Origin: Streptomyces sp. TRM68367
Lineage (GTDB): Bacteria; Actinomycetota; Actinomycetes; Streptomycetales; Streptomycetaceae
Length of the DNA stretch: 64,000 nt
Direction of reading: 5' to 3'
Assembly: GCF_014495685.1 (NCBI RefSeq)
Contig: NZ_JACTVI010000008.1
Span: forward strand, 62,001 to 126,000
The position numbers were made by a program, and so were the translations under genes. Below are positions 7,481 to 15,697 of the stretch, one piece after another. The notes below the pieces were generated by a model. That model saw nothing but the letters and a program-made list of their open reading frames with translations, was not told the DNA's origin and did no database searches. The stretch's first letter is position 1. Each line of letters begins with the position of its first letter.

Positions 7481-8180
7481 CACCCGCCCCGGGCCCAAGC
7501 CCGGTACCAAGGGCGCCGCCAAGGCCGCCCGTCGCGAAAAGGCCCAGCTGCTGCGCGAGCACGCGCAGCAGCGGCAGGCCCGCAGGCGGCGGCTGCGCGT
7601 CACTGCCCTGGTCGCCGCGGTCGTCATGGCCGTCACGGCGGGCTTGTACGTCATCTTCCGGCAGGCCGAACAGGCCCCTGCCGCAGGCTACGACGTCGGC
7701 AGCCCCGGCATCGGCCAGACCGCGCCCGGCTTCACGCTCGCCTCCAGCGCGGGCGGAACGGAAAGCCTCGCCGACCACCGCGGCGAGACGGTGCTGCTGT
7801 ACTTCCAGGAGGGGCTGGGCTGCCAGCCGTGCTGGGACCAGATCACCGACCTGGAAAAGGCAGAGAAGAAGGTAAAGGCCGCCGGCGTCGACTCCATGCT
7901 GTCCATCACCACGGACCCGGCCGGCCTGGTCGAGCGCAAGGTCAAGGACGACGGCATCACCACCCCGGTGCTCTCCGACCCGGACCTGAAGGTCTCCAAG
8001 ACCTACACCACCAACGAGTACGGGATGATGGGCACCTCCAAGAACGGCCACAGCTTCATCCTGGTCGGGCCCGACGGCACGATTCAGTGGCGTGCGGACT
8101 ACGGCGGCGCCCCGGACTACACCATGTATGTCGCCGTCGACAAACTGCTGGCCGACCTGAATGCGGGACGGCAGACATGA
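7470..8180 (+). CDS. Membrane-anchored redoxin (AhpC/TSA, peroxiredoxin-like)
   Basis: A 236-residue protein: a basic cytoplasmic N-terminus (residues 1-42), one membrane anchor (about 45-64, VTALVAAVVMAVTAGLYVIF) and an extracytoplasmic redoxin domain starting at SPGIGQTAPGFTLASSAGG. The active site is GLGCQPCWDQI, a CxxC form rather than the single-cysteine peroxiredoxin motif. Starts at ATG 7470 inside the end of the CcdA-like gene, with GGAGG nine bases upstream, so it is translationally coupled. Probably reduced by the preceding CcdA-like protein. A longer frame reaches further left but is just overlap with the upstream gene. Confidence 0.85.
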   Translation: MAADTRPGPKPGTKGAAKAARREKAQLLREHAQQRQARRRRLRVTALVAAVVMAVTAGLYVIFRQAEQAPAAGYDVGSPGIGQTAPGFTLASSAGGTESLADHRGETVLLYFQEGLGCQPCWDQITDLEKAEKKVKAAGVDSMLSITTDPAGLVERKVKDDGITTPVLSDPDLKVSKTYTTNEYGMMGTSKNGHSFILVGPDGTIQWRADYGGAPDYTMYVAVDKLLADLNAGRQT

Positions 8181-8470
8181 CCACCTCGCACCGGATCACT
8201 GTGCTCACCCAGGCCGACTGCGCCCTGTGCGAGCACGCCAAGACGGTCCTGGCGAAGGCCGGCGCCGACCACCCCCTGGACATCACCGAGATCGACCTGA
8301 CCAGCGAGGAAGGCCGCCGCCTCGGAGCCGAGGCCGGAGTGCTCTTCGCCCCCGGCGTCCTCCTGAACGGCGAGCCCTTCTCCTACGGCCGTCTCTCCGA
8401 ACGCCGCCTGCGCCGCGCCCTCAAGGCAGCGACGACCATCGGCCCCACCCCGACCAGCCCCACCTCGTAA
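8177..8470 (+). CDS. Glutaredoxin-like thiol protein
   Basis: A 97-residue thioredoxin-fold protein with the CxxC site near the start (ITVLTQADCALCEHAKTVL) and the cis-Pro region FAPGVLLNGEPFSYGRLSERRL. No signal or membrane segment, so cytoplasmic. The start overlaps the redoxin stop (ATGA), implying translational coupling. It may recycle the cytoplasmic face of the CcdA-like protein or act on metal-thiol adducts; the substrate is not evident. Confidence 0.88.
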   Translation: MTTSHRITVLTQADCALCEHAKTVLAKAGADHPLDITEIDLTSEEGRRLGAEAGVLFAPGVLLNGEPFSYGRLSERRLRRALKAATTIGPTPTSPTS

Positions 8471-8490
8471 AGAACCTTAAGGAGACCGTG

Positions 8491-8739
8491 ATGGACGCTT
8501 TCTACGCTCTGGCCGTGCTTGCCTGCCCCGTCGGCATGGGCCTGATGATGTGGTTCATGATGCGGGCCAACCGCCAGCGCGGCGGTACCCCTGCCGGTCA
8601 GAACAAGACCACCGGAAACGCGGGCTTCAGCGCCGATCCGCGCGAGCAGGAAGTCGCCGCGCTGCGCAAGGAGGTCGACGCCCTGCGCACCAAGCTGGAC
8701 GGGCAGCCCGAGGCGTCGGCCGAGGAGCGTGCACGATGA
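8491..8739 (+). CDS. Small Met-rich membrane protein with coiled-coil tail
   Basis: An 82-residue protein of unknown function: one N-terminal membrane helix with several methionines (VGMGLMMWFMMR), a short linker, and a C-terminal amphipathic helix (REQEVAALRKEVDALRTKLDG) with heptad spacing. ATG 8491 is preceded by TTAAGGAG; a GTG directly before it is an alternative. It overlaps the next small membrane protein by four bases, and both share the plan helix plus coiled coil, so they may pair. Nearby Met-rich SHOCT and DUF2933 proteins have a similar N-terminal look, suggesting a copper-linked role. Confidence 0.72.
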   Translation: MDAFYALAVLACPVGMGLMMWFMMRANRQRGGTPAGQNKTTGNAGFSADPREQEVAALRKEVDALRTKLDGQPEASAEERAR

Positions 8740-9014
8740 CCGGTACCCTCCTGCCGCCGCTGCTGGCGGCGGTCGCCATCGCCCTGACGTACTTCTTCTG
8801 CATCCGGCCGATGCGCCAGGGCCGCGGCTGCCACATGATGCCGCAGCAGACACAGGCCGGCCGGCCGTCCTGCCACACCACCGCGGAGACCGCTGAGTCC
8901 GACCGCACGGATGCGGAGATCAAACGGCTGCGTGAGGAGGTCCAGCTGCTCCACCACGATCTGGACCTGCGCTCCGCGCATTCCGTGCGGCTGGACAAGG
9001 ATGAGTCACGCTGA
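8736..9014 (+). CDS. Small membrane protein with cytoplasmic coiled coil
   Basis: A 92-residue protein with an N-terminal membrane helix (LLPPLLAAVAIALTYFFCIRPM), a Cys/His/Met-containing loop (GRGCHMMPQQTQ, PSCHTT) and a C-terminal coiled-coil helix (AEIKRLREEVQLLHHDLDL). It begins in the stop of the preceding gene (ATGA) and its own stop overlaps the region where the TlpA-like gene begins. Function unknown; the loop Cys/His/Met residues could bind metal. Confidence 0.72.
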   Translation: MTGTLLPPLLAAVAIALTYFFCIRPMRQGRGCHMMPQQTQAGRPSCHTTAETAESDRTDAEIKRLREEVQLLHHDLDLRSAHSVRLDKDESR

Positions 9015-9661
9015 ACATCCCGCCCCGATCTCGCCAATACCTCCGCCCTCCGCGACGGCCCGGCGCCGTCCCCCGCCCGGCCGGGCCGTCGCGGCGCCTG
9101 GTCCTGACCGGTCTGCTGACCGTGGCCGCCGGCACGCTGACCGCGTGCGGCGCCACCCAGAACAAGCAGGGCGGCGACGGAACGCTGAGCGCGGCGAAGG
9201 GCAGCTCCTCGCAGTACTTCGAACCTGGCGAACGCACCCTTGCCCCCGCTCTCAAGGGCACCACCCTGGACGGCGAGCACATCGACATCGCCGACCTGCG
9301 CGGCCATGTCGTCGTGATCAACGTCTGGGGCTCGTGGTGTGCGCCGTGCCGCAAGGAGGCCCCGGAACTGGTCCGCCTCGCCGAGAAGACCGAGCCGCTG
9401 GGGGTGCGGTTCCTCGGCGTCAACATCCGGGACAACAAGTCGTCGGCGAAAGCCTTCGAGGAGGATTACGGCGTCCCCTACCCCAGCATCTATGACACCA
9501 ATAGCCGTACCCTGTTGGGCTTCAAGCAGTTCGCTCCGCGCGCTGTGCCCACCACCTACGTCCTGGACAAAGCCGGAACCGTGGCGGCCATTGCCATCGG
9601 CCCCCTGACCTACCGGGGTTTCCTTCCCATCATCGAAGGCATCGAGGCCGAGGGGCCCTGA
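9011..9661 (+). CDS. TlpA-like lipoprotein thiol-disulfide oxidoreductase
   Basis: Extracytoplasmic thioredoxin-like protein with the active site WGSWCAPCRKEAPEL and the cis-Pro region RAVPTTYVLDKAG. The frame upstream of the first GTG (9122) encodes an excellent exported-lipoprotein signal: SRRLVLTGLLTVAAG, then LTACG. That part has no ATG, GTG or TTG. A CTG at 9011 follows AAGGA with good spacing and would start a 216-residue protein overlapping the previous stop. Alternatively ATG 9001 is the start and a one-base error or frameshift lies in the C-rich run near 9070-9080. Last gene of the redox operon. Confidence 0.8.
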   Translation: MNIPPRSRQYLRPPRRPGAVPRPAGPSRRLVLTGLLTVAAGTLTACGATQNKQGGDGTLSAAKGSSSQYFEPGERTLAPALKGTTLDGEHIDIADLRGHVVVINVWGSWCAPCRKEAPELVRLAEKTEPLGVRFLGVNIRDNKSSAKAFEEDYGVPYPSIYDTNSRTLLGFKQFAPRAVPTTYVLDKAGTVAAIAIGPLTYRGFLPIIEGIEAEGP

Positions 9662-9700
9662 TGCCAGAGGACCCGGAGGCTGGGCAGTCTGTCTTACCGG

Positions 9701-10309
9701 TCACGGCCGGGCCGATTCGCGTGCGTCAATGTAGAGCCGGTCACGGTAGCCGCTGCCCGGCTGGTAGGGCCCGGTGCAGGTGATCAGTACCAGGCGGGGC
9801 GGGCCGCCGGTACGGAACAGTTCCGTCGGCAGCGCGTCGCCCCGGCGTACCGTGACCGCCCGTACCCGGTAGCTGAACGTGGCCGCGGCGGTGGTGACCT
9901 GGGCAAGATCACCGGTCCTGGCTCGGATGAGGGGGGCGAAGACGGCAGCCCCGCGGCGGGTGTCCACGTGCCCGGCGATGACGGTGGTTCCCCGCCTGCT
10001 GCCCGGCGGTGCCGTGTCCTTCCACCAGCCCGCCGAGCGCCCGTCCTCGGGCACGCCAAGACGGCCGTCGGCACCGAGCTCGACCGGAAGCACAGCGGCA
10101 TTGAGCGACACCGCGGCAAGCGTCAGGCGGACCGGCGCCGTACCAGGCGTCCGCACCGTGCCAAGAGCAGCTGAGGAGGTCGGCCCCGGCGGAACCGGCG
10201 CAGACACCCGGCCAGCAGGAGGCGCCGGGATGCCGGCGGCCGGGAGAACGGCCACCCACACCCACATGGCCGCCAACGCCCAGACGGTGCGCGCGGCGCG
10301 CCCGCTCAA
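9701..10309 (-). CDS. Class E/F-type sortase
   Basis: Membrane-anchored transpeptidase of about 202 residues. An N-terminal hydrophobic segment (VWALAAMWVWVAVLPAAG) precedes the sortase beta-barrel: TTVIAGHVDTRRG holds the catalytic His, RLVLITCTGPY the catalytic Cys, and YRDRLYIDA the Arg. The best start is TTG 10309 with GGAG upstream, 17 bases after the DUF305 gene on the same strand. It follows a DUF305 protein that ends in a membrane helix and an Arg tail, so that protein is a candidate partner, though no clear LAxTG motif is seen. Confidence 0.85.
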   Translation of the reverse strand: MSGRAARTVWALAAMWVWVAVLPAAGIPAPPAGRVSAPVPPGPTSSAALGTVRTPGTAPVRLTLAAVSLNAAVLPVELGADGRLGVPEDGRSAGWWKDTAPPGSRRGTTVIAGHVDTRRGAAVFAPLIRARTGDLAQVTTAAATFSYRVRAVTVRRGDALPTELFRTGGPPRLVLITCTGPYQPGSGYRDRLYIDARESARP

Positions 10310-10326
10310 CGCTCCGGCCCTTGCTC

Positions 10327-11013
10327 TCAGCGGCGGCGCAGTCGCCGGGTGAGCCGGGTGACCACCAGTGCCGCAGCCGCCCCGGCCGCAGCCAACCATC
10401 CGGCGTTGCCGTCGGTCCGGTTGTCCGTGTCCCCTGTGGCCAGAGCGCCGTGGCCGGTGTCGACCGTGACCGGCCGTCCGGCGATGACCGCCTCGAACTG
10501 AGCGATCTCCCGCGACTGGGTTTCGTACATCGCATCGCACATCGCACGCAGCTCGCCGTGAGCGGCCTGCTTGCGGCACTTGTCCGCCCTGGGCAGGAAC
10601 ATGCTGTGGTGGTGGACGAAATGCCGGGACATCTCCACATCGAACGTGCGGCCGGTCAAGCTGGGCAGCTTGTTCATCATCTCCATCATGGGCTGAGACA
10701 TCCGGGGCATGCTCGGCGTCTCATCCGTTCCGTACCAGGTCTTCAGCCAGGACCGCATCCGGGTGATGTCCTCGGACTGGGTGTCCTTGATCCGCCCGCA
10801 CAGACCCCGCAGATCCGCCCGCGTCGCCTTGTCCACACACATCTCGGCCATGTGCACTCCGCCGAAGTGGTGGTCGACGGCCGAGGAGAGGAACTCCTTC
10901 TCGCTGAACCCTGTGTCACCGTCCGCGACAGCGGCGGGCGCGCCGACGAGGGCCAGGCCGGCGGCCATCAGCGTGGCCGCGCACAGGCGACCCAGGGGTA
11001 TCGGGGGGTTCAT
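10327..11013 (-). CDS. Secreted DUF305 protein with C-terminal membrane anchor
   Basis: A 228-residue exported protein: Sec signal (residues 1-31, ending PAAVADG), a DUF305/ferritin-like four-helix region rich in His and Met (DHHFGGVHMAEMC, MPRMSQPMMEMMNK, RHFVHHHSMFLPRADKC), then a C-terminal hydrophobic helix (AGWLAAAGAAAALVV) and the tail RLTRRLRRR. The family is common beside copper genes and probably binds metal. ATG 11013 gives a clean signal peptide. It precedes the sortase gene, and the anchor plus basic tail looks like a sorting signal without the usual pentapeptide. Confidence 0.85.
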   Translation of the reverse strand: MNPPIPLGRLCAATLMAAGLALVGAPAAVADGDTGFSEKEFLSSAVDHHFGGVHMAEMCVDKATRADLRGLCGRIKDTQSEDITRMRSWLKTWYGTDETPSMPRMSQPMMEMMNKLPSLTGRTFDVEMSRHFVHHHSMFLPRADKCRKQAAHGELRAMCDAMYETQSREIAQFEAVIAGRPVTVDTGHGALATGDTDNRTDGNAGWLAAAGAAAALVVTRLTRRLRRR

Positions 11014-11239
11014 GGATGCTCCGATCTGCGAAGAGGTCGAAAGCCAGATACCTCCCAACTCGGGGGCAGTCTCGGCCAGGCGCGGTAATTCGCCCGTTTG
11101 CCCGGCGTGTCCCACTCGCCAGGCCTCGCGCCGAGGACTCCGTCTGCGGCCAAGTGGCCGGGTGCGGCGGGTGGCAGCGGCGCGAGTGTCCGTTCGGCTC
11201 TGGGGGTACCCGCGATGCCCGAGGCTCGCGGAGGTGCAC

Positions 11240-12787
11240 GTGCGCGTTGCTGTCGTCGGTGGAGGCCACAACGGGCTGGTGGCCGCCTGCTATCTCGCGC
11301 GGGCGGGAGCCGAGGTGTTGGTACTGGAGCAGGCCGGCAAGCTCGGCGGTGGTTCGCGTACCGACGAGCCGGCACCGGGCTTCCACTTCAACACCCACTC
11401 CGCCGCACACAACATCATCAACGCGACCGACGTCGTCACTGACCTCGGGCTGCGCGAGGCAGGCTTGGAATACCGCGAGATGGACCCGTTCTCCATCGCG
11501 GTCTTCACCGACGGCACGATCGTGCGGTTCCACCGCAGCATCGAGCGGACCGTCGCCTCGATCGCCGAAGCCGACCCCGCCGAGGCCCGCCGCTACGCGG
11601 ACTGGATGGACGAGGCCATGCCGGTCATCACCGCCATGCGCGTCGGCCTGGGCGGCTATGGGCGGGCGCGGCAACTGCGGCGACTGCCGCGCCACATGAT
11701 CGCCGGCGTGCAGGCGCTGGCGCGCAACGGCGGACCGGTCGGGCTCGCCGGGCTGCTCCTGCAGCCGTACGGCCGCGTGCTGCAAGAACGGCTGGGCAGC
11801 GAGCTCGTACGAGCGCCGGTGTCGGCCTTCGCCGCGCACGCCTCGGCCTCGCCGGACGAACCCGGCAGCGCGCTGTTCGGCCTGTGGCAGGCGTTCTATC
11901 ACCAGGTCGGGCAGTGGCACGCCGTCGGCGGGTCACAGGGACTCATCGACGCACTCGCCAAGCGGCTGGAGAGTTACGGCGGGCAGTGGCGCACCGGCGC
12001 GGCGGTCGAGCGCATCACGCGCACCGGCAGCCGCGTGACGGGGGTGGTGCTGGAATCGGGCGACCGCCTGACCACCGACGCCGTCCTCACCGCGATCGAC
12101 CCCCGGATCGCGCTGCTTGAGCTGCTCGACCCGCCGCTGACCGGGCCCGTCGCGGACGCGCTGCGCGCGACGCGGCGGGGCAACGCCGTCCAGATGCTCG
12201 TGCTGCTGGCCACGACGGCACTGCCCGGGTACGCGCGGGCCCGGCCAGGGGACTGGAACGGCCTGCAGTCCTTCGTGGACAGCGTCGACTCCCTCGCGGA
12301 CGGCTTCGCCCAGGCGAACGCACGACGCCTGCCTGAGGACCCGGTGCCGACCTACGCCTTCACCCCCAGCGCACTCGACAGCAGTTTGGCACCGCCCGGC
12401 CACCACACCGTCTACCTGGCCTGCCCGACCGCGCCCCACCAGGTGCCCGGCGGCTGGGCGAACGCCGCGGCGGCGTTCGCCGACCGGATGGTCGACACCG
12501 TCGAGAAACGGGCCCCGGGCTTCACGGACACGGTGGTGAACCGGACGATCCGCACGCCCGAGCACATGGCCCGCGAGCTGCGCTGGCCGGGCGCGCATCC
12601 GATGTACGTCGGCGTCAGCCTGGACCAGGTCGGCCTCCTGCGCCCCACGCGCGCCCTCAGCGCCCACACCACACCGATCCGCGGACTTGTCATCTCTGGA
12701 GCGGGCACCGCGCCCGTCGGCGGCATCGCCGGCACACCGGGCCGCAGGGCGGCGCACGCCCTCCTGCGCAGCATGCGCCAGGCATGA
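11240..12787 (+). CDS. FAD-dependent phytoene desaturase-like oxidoreductase
   Basis: A 515-residue flavoprotein of the phytoene dehydrogenase/amine oxidase type (COG1233-like). The N-terminus VRVAVVGGGHNGLVAACYLARAG is the FAD-binding beta-alpha-beta fold, followed by GKLGGGSRTDE; the C-terminal FAD motif is GLVISGAGTAPVGGIAGTPG. The substrate is unknown, and no carotenoid genes lie nearby. GTG 11240 is chosen for GGAGG five bases upstream; GTG 11234 is also in frame. It is divergent from the DUF305-sortase pair and not evidently tied to metal handling. Confidence 0.85.
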   Translation: MRVAVVGGGHNGLVAACYLARAGAEVLVLEQAGKLGGGSRTDEPAPGFHFNTHSAAHNIINATDVVTDLGLREAGLEYREMDPFSIAVFTDGTIVRFHRSIERTVASIAEADPAEARRYADWMDEAMPVITAMRVGLGGYGRARQLRRLPRHMIAGVQALARNGGPVGLAGLLLQPYGRVLQERLGSELVRAPVSAFAAHASASPDEPGSALFGLWQAFYHQVGQWHAVGGSQGLIDALAKRLESYGGQWRTGAAVERITRTGSRVTGVVLESGDRLTTDAVLTAIDPRIALLELLDPPLTGPVADALRATRRGNAVQMLVLLATTALPGYARARPGDWNGLQSFVDSVDSLADGFAQANARRLPEDPVPTYAFTPSALDSSLAPPGHHTVYLACPTAPHQVPGGWANAAAAFADRMVDTVEKRAPGFTDTVVNRTIRTPEHMARELRWPGAHPMYVGVSLDQVGLLRPTRALSAHTTPIRGLVISGAGTAPVGGIAGTPGRRAAHALLRSMRQA

Positions 12788-12868
12788 AAAATGCTGCCGT
12801 CTCAGGGCAAGCGAGCGACAGAGCCGACCGGTGTGTTCACAGCAGGCGGCCGGTAGCCGTGCCTTAGC

Positions 12869-13300
12869 ATGACGCGCATGTCGCGACGCGTGCTGATGCC
12901 GCTCCGGGCCTGGTCCGGGGCGCTGCTTACGTGCGCTGTCCTGCTTTGTCTGGCCGGGCTGGCCCGCCCCGCGATGGCGATGCCCTCCTCGATGGCCGCG
13001 ATGGAGAGGGCCGCTCCGGCCGCGGCCAGCGGCCTGACGCACGTCGAAACGGGCGCGCAGGCGGCAGCGCCTGCGATGGCGACCGACGCGGCCGGAGACA
13101 GCGTGCATTGCCCGATGGCCGAGAAGCAGTGCACGGCGCCCAAGGCCACCCTCGGACACGACGTTCAGCCGGGCCCTGTACTGACCGGTCTGCCGACGGT
13201 GACGTCCTGTTCCCACGCGGCCGTCACGGCCCAACCCCACGCACCGCCTCCGGCGATGCCCCCTCCTGATCTGCACCGGTTGTGCGTGTCGCGGACGTGA
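12869..13300 (+). CDS. DUF6153-like small secreted/membrane protein
   Basis: A 143-residue protein with a hydrophobic export segment (GALLTCAVLLCLAGLARPAMAM), a Met/His/Ala-rich middle (SSMAAMER, VHCPMAEKQC) and the C-terminus PPDLHRLCVSRT. The ending closely parallels those of 23423-23890 (PPDLHLLQRLRV) and 29048-29506 (PPDLSVLSQLRI), marking a repeated family in this island. Function unknown; Cys, His and Met suggest metal contact at the cell surface. It lies just before the cupredoxin fusion and copper chaperone genes on the same strand. Confidence 0.7.
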   Translation: MTRMSRRVLMPLRAWSGALLTCAVLLCLAGLARPAMAMPSSMAAMERAAPAAASGLTHVETGAQAAAPAMATDAAGDSVHCPMAEKQCTAPKATLGHDVQPGPVLTGLPTVTSCSHAAVTAQPHAPPPAMPPPDLHRLCVSRT

Positions 13301-13430
13301 GGGTTCGACTCCCGTGAGGCTGCCCTGCTGCCGTCTCGTGGGACTCCGACACCGCTCACGTCCGCCTCGGCACGCCCGTAGCCCCATCTTCTGGGCGCCT
13401 GCCGTCGTATCTGAACAGGAGTCACGACGC

Positions 13431-14585
13431 ATGCCGTCGTCCATCACCTTGCTCATCACCGGGGTCAGCACCGGTCTGCTCGCCGGTGGCGCCTCGTGCG
13501 CCGCCGTCCAAGGCGGTCTGCTGGCCGGAGCGGTCACCCGCCGCGATCCCGCCCAGGCCCGCATGCCCGCCCGCGCGTCTCACTCATCTTCCTCGTCCGC
13601 CAACAAGCGGCCCCCGGCCGCCGGTTCGAGCCCGGCCCGGCGTGCGGCATCGACTGCGTCCCTAGAGCCGACGGCCGGGCATCTGGCCCCGGTCGGCGCG
13701 TTCCTCGCCGGGAAGCTGCTCTCCCACACGATCCTCGGCGCGCTGCTGGGGATCTTCGGCGCCGCGTTGCAGCCCAGTCCCCGGGCGCAGGCAGTGCTGC
13801 TGATCATCGCTGGGGCGCTGATGGTGCTCTTCGTTCTCGACCTCTTCGGGGTCAAGGCGGTGGGCCGGCTCGTCCCCCGTCCTCCGGCCTCCTTCGGGCG
13901 GCTGGCGCGGCGCAGCACCAGGACCACGTCGATGGCCACCCCGGCGCTGGTCGGCTTCGCCACGGTACTGGTGCCGTGCGGGGTGACGCTGTCGATGGAG
14001 CTGCTCGCGATCACCGCGGGCTCCCCGATCGCCGGGGCTGCGGTGATGGCCGGGTTCGTGCTGGGCACCGCCCCGCTGTTCGCCGTCCTCGGTTACCTCT
14101 TCCGCCGCTCCAGCCGGGCGCTGTCCGGCCGCCTGGGCATCGCCACCGGCGTCGTGGTGCTGGCCGTCGCCGCCTGGACCATCGGATCCGGACTCCAGGC
14201 CGGCGGCTGGGTCTCCTTCAAGACCAGTTCCACGACTGTGGCGGCCGCCGCGCCCACTCCTTCGAATGGCAGTACGGGGGCGTCGGACGGGCCGGTCAGC
14301 ATCGACGCCTCCGGCAAGCAGGTGATCACCCTCACCGTGACAGACTTCTACGTTCCCACCCAGTTCACGGCCAAGGCCGGGGTGCCGACCACGCTGGTGC
14401 TGCGCGGCAAGGACTCCGGCGGCTGCGCCCGCGCCTTCACCATCCCCGAACTCGGGGTCCAAGAGATCGTCAAGCGTGACGGTGACACCAATGTCGACCT
14501 GGGCACCCGTAAGCCTGGCACCCTCCGCTTCTCCTGCGCCATGGGCATGCAGACCGGCACCATCGACTTCAAGAAGGACCTGTGA
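13431..14585 (+). CDS. TauE/SafE-like membrane protein fused to a cupredoxin domain
   Basis: A 384-residue fusion. Residues 1-260 form a six-helix TauE/SafE (UreH-like, COG2836) transmembrane unit with cysteines in GGASCAAVQGGLLAG and VLVPCGVTLSMELLAIT. Residues 285-384 form a cupredoxin-like domain (QVITLTVTDFYVPTQFTAKAG...KDSGGCARAFTIPE...TLRFSCAMGMQTG) with Cys, His-free Met/Cys ligands near FSCAMGM. Such proteins accompany Cu(I) P-type ATPases. AGGAG precedes ATG 13431. The stop overlaps the copper-chaperone start, so the two are co-translated and probably pass copper between membrane and chaperone. Confidence 0.85.
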   Translation: MPSSITLLITGVSTGLLAGGASCAAVQGGLLAGAVTRRDPAQARMPARASHSSSSSANKRPPAAGSSPARRAASTASLEPTAGHLAPVGAFLAGKLLSHTILGALLGIFGAALQPSPRAQAVLLIIAGALMVLFVLDLFGVKAVGRLVPRPPASFGRLARRSTRTTSMATPALVGFATVLVPCGVTLSMELLAITAGSPIAGAAVMAGFVLGTAPLFAVLGYLFRRSSRALSGRLGIATGVVVLAVAAWTIGSGLQAGGWVSFKTSSTTVAAAAPTPSNGSTGASDGPVSIDASGKQVITLTVTDFYVPTQFTAKAGVPTTLVLRGKDSGGCARAFTIPELGVQEIVKRDGDTNVDLGTRKPGTLRFSCAMGMQTGTIDFKKDL

Positions 14586-14845
14586 TGAAGCTGTTCAGCC
14601 GCAAGAACAAGACCGCCGACACCGGCGAGCAGCTGGTGCTCCTCGTCGAGGGCATGCACTGCTCCAGCTGCGGCCTGCTCATCGACGACGAGCTGGAAGA
14701 CATCCCCGGCGTCCGCTCCTCCACCACCGACGTGAACGCCGCACGCACCACCGTCCGCCTGGAGGAGGGCGCCGACGTGGACACCGCCGCCCTCGTCGCG
14801 GCGGTGCAGCAGGCGGGCGACTACACGGCCCGGCCGGCCCCCTGA
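14585..14845 (+). CDS. HMA-domain copper chaperone (CopZ-like)
   Basis: An 86-residue heavy-metal-associated domain protein. The metal site is EGMHCSSCGLLIDDEL (MxCxxC), followed by the ferredoxin-like fold with GVRSSTTDVNAARTTV. The basic N-terminus (MKLFSRKNK) has no signal, so it is cytoplasmic. ATG 14585 overlaps the stop of the TauE-cupredoxin gene and has AAGGA about seven bases upstream. It would hand Cu(I) to the P-type ATPase encoded convergently at 15698-17896. Confidence 0.93.
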   Translation: MKLFSRKNKTADTGEQLVLLVEGMHCSSCGLLIDDELEDIPGVRSSTTDVNAARTTVRLEEGADVDTAALVAAVQQAGDYTARPAP

Positions 14846-14970
14846 CCCGAGACCGCCCAGAAAGCCAGGACTGTTTCGGCGGTGCGGCCTGGCCGGGAAA
14901 TCCTCTCGGCCGGGCTACGGCGGGCCACCTGTGACAGGCGGGAGAGACCGGCAGCGGAGAGGATGACACC

Positions 14971-15615
14971 GTGCCCGAGCCGAAAAGCAACGAGCGGCTG
15001 CGCCGCTACTGGGACAAGCATGCCCGCTCCTACGACCGGCAGATGCGGTTCCTCGACCGCACCCTGTTCGGCGAGAGCCGTACCTGGGTCTGCTCGCAGG
15101 CCACCGGCGACGTCCTGGAGGTCGCCATCGGCACCGGGCTGAACCTTCCCTTCTACCCTCCGGACGTCCGGCTGACCGGCATCGAGTGGAGCCCGCAGAT
15201 GCTGGACATCGCCCGGCGCCGCGCCGAGGAACTCGGCCGTACCGCAGACCTGCGCGAGGCCGACGCCCAGGCCCTGCCGTTCCCCGACGCCGCCTTCGAC
15301 ACCGTGGTGTGCACCCTGTCCCTGTGCGCGATCCCCGACGACCAGCGAGCCGTCGCCGAGATGAGCCGCGTGCTCAAGCCCGGAGGCCGGCTTCTGCTGC
15401 TGGATCACATCGCGAGCTCCGCCTGGCCCGTCCGTGCGATCCAGCGGCTCTTCGAACTCGTCACCGTTCCGCTCGGCGGGGAGCACTTCATGCGCCGACC
15501 GCTGCGGCGCGTCCAGGCGGAAGGACTTCAGATCGAGCAGCGGGACCGGTTCACGCTCGGCATCGTCGAACGCCTCGCCGCCCGCAAGCCCGCCCCCGGA
15601 TCCGCCGACGGGTGA
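14971..15615 (+). CDS. Class I SAM-dependent methyltransferase (UbiE-like)
   Basis: A 214-residue methyltransferase with motif I VLEVAIGTGLNLPFY, an acidic ribose-binding residue in LTGIEWSPQMLDIA, motif II/III DTVVCTLSLCAIPD, and RVLKPGGRLLLLDHI. The N-terminal RRYWDKHARSYDRQM is typical of UbiE and phospholipid N-methyltransferases. GTG 14971 has GAGAGGA upstream. It is convergent with the copper ATPase-cyclodipeptide synthase operon. A small-molecule methyl acceptor, even a cyclodipeptide, cannot be excluded, but a lipid or quinone substrate is the default expectation. Confidence 0.85.
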   Translation: MPEPKSNERLRRYWDKHARSYDRQMRFLDRTLFGESRTWVCSQATGDVLEVAIGTGLNLPFYPPDVRLTGIEWSPQMLDIARRRAEELGRTADLREADAQALPFPDAAFDTVVCTLSLCAIPDDQRAVAEMSRVLKPGGRLLLLDHIASSAWPVRAIQRLFELVTVPLGGEHFMRRPLRRVQAEGLQIEQRDRFTLGIVERLAARKPAPGSADG

Positions 15616-15697
15616 TGTACGGCAGGGTGGGCGGGCTGCTGAGCACGTGGAAGGGGGCGCCGGAGCCTGAGGGCCCGGGGCTCCCTTCGTGCAGGAC

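Noticed and set aside
11049..11068. ATACCTCCCAACTCGGGGG upstream of the DUF305-sortase genes as a CsoR box
   Set aside because: The C and G runs are unequal and the outer TA symmetry is missing; much weaker than the site at 29555.
15662..15684. Hairpin GGAGCC/GGCTCC between the methyltransferase and copA ends as a terminator
   Set aside because: Only six base pairs with a long loop; not clearly above background for this GC content.
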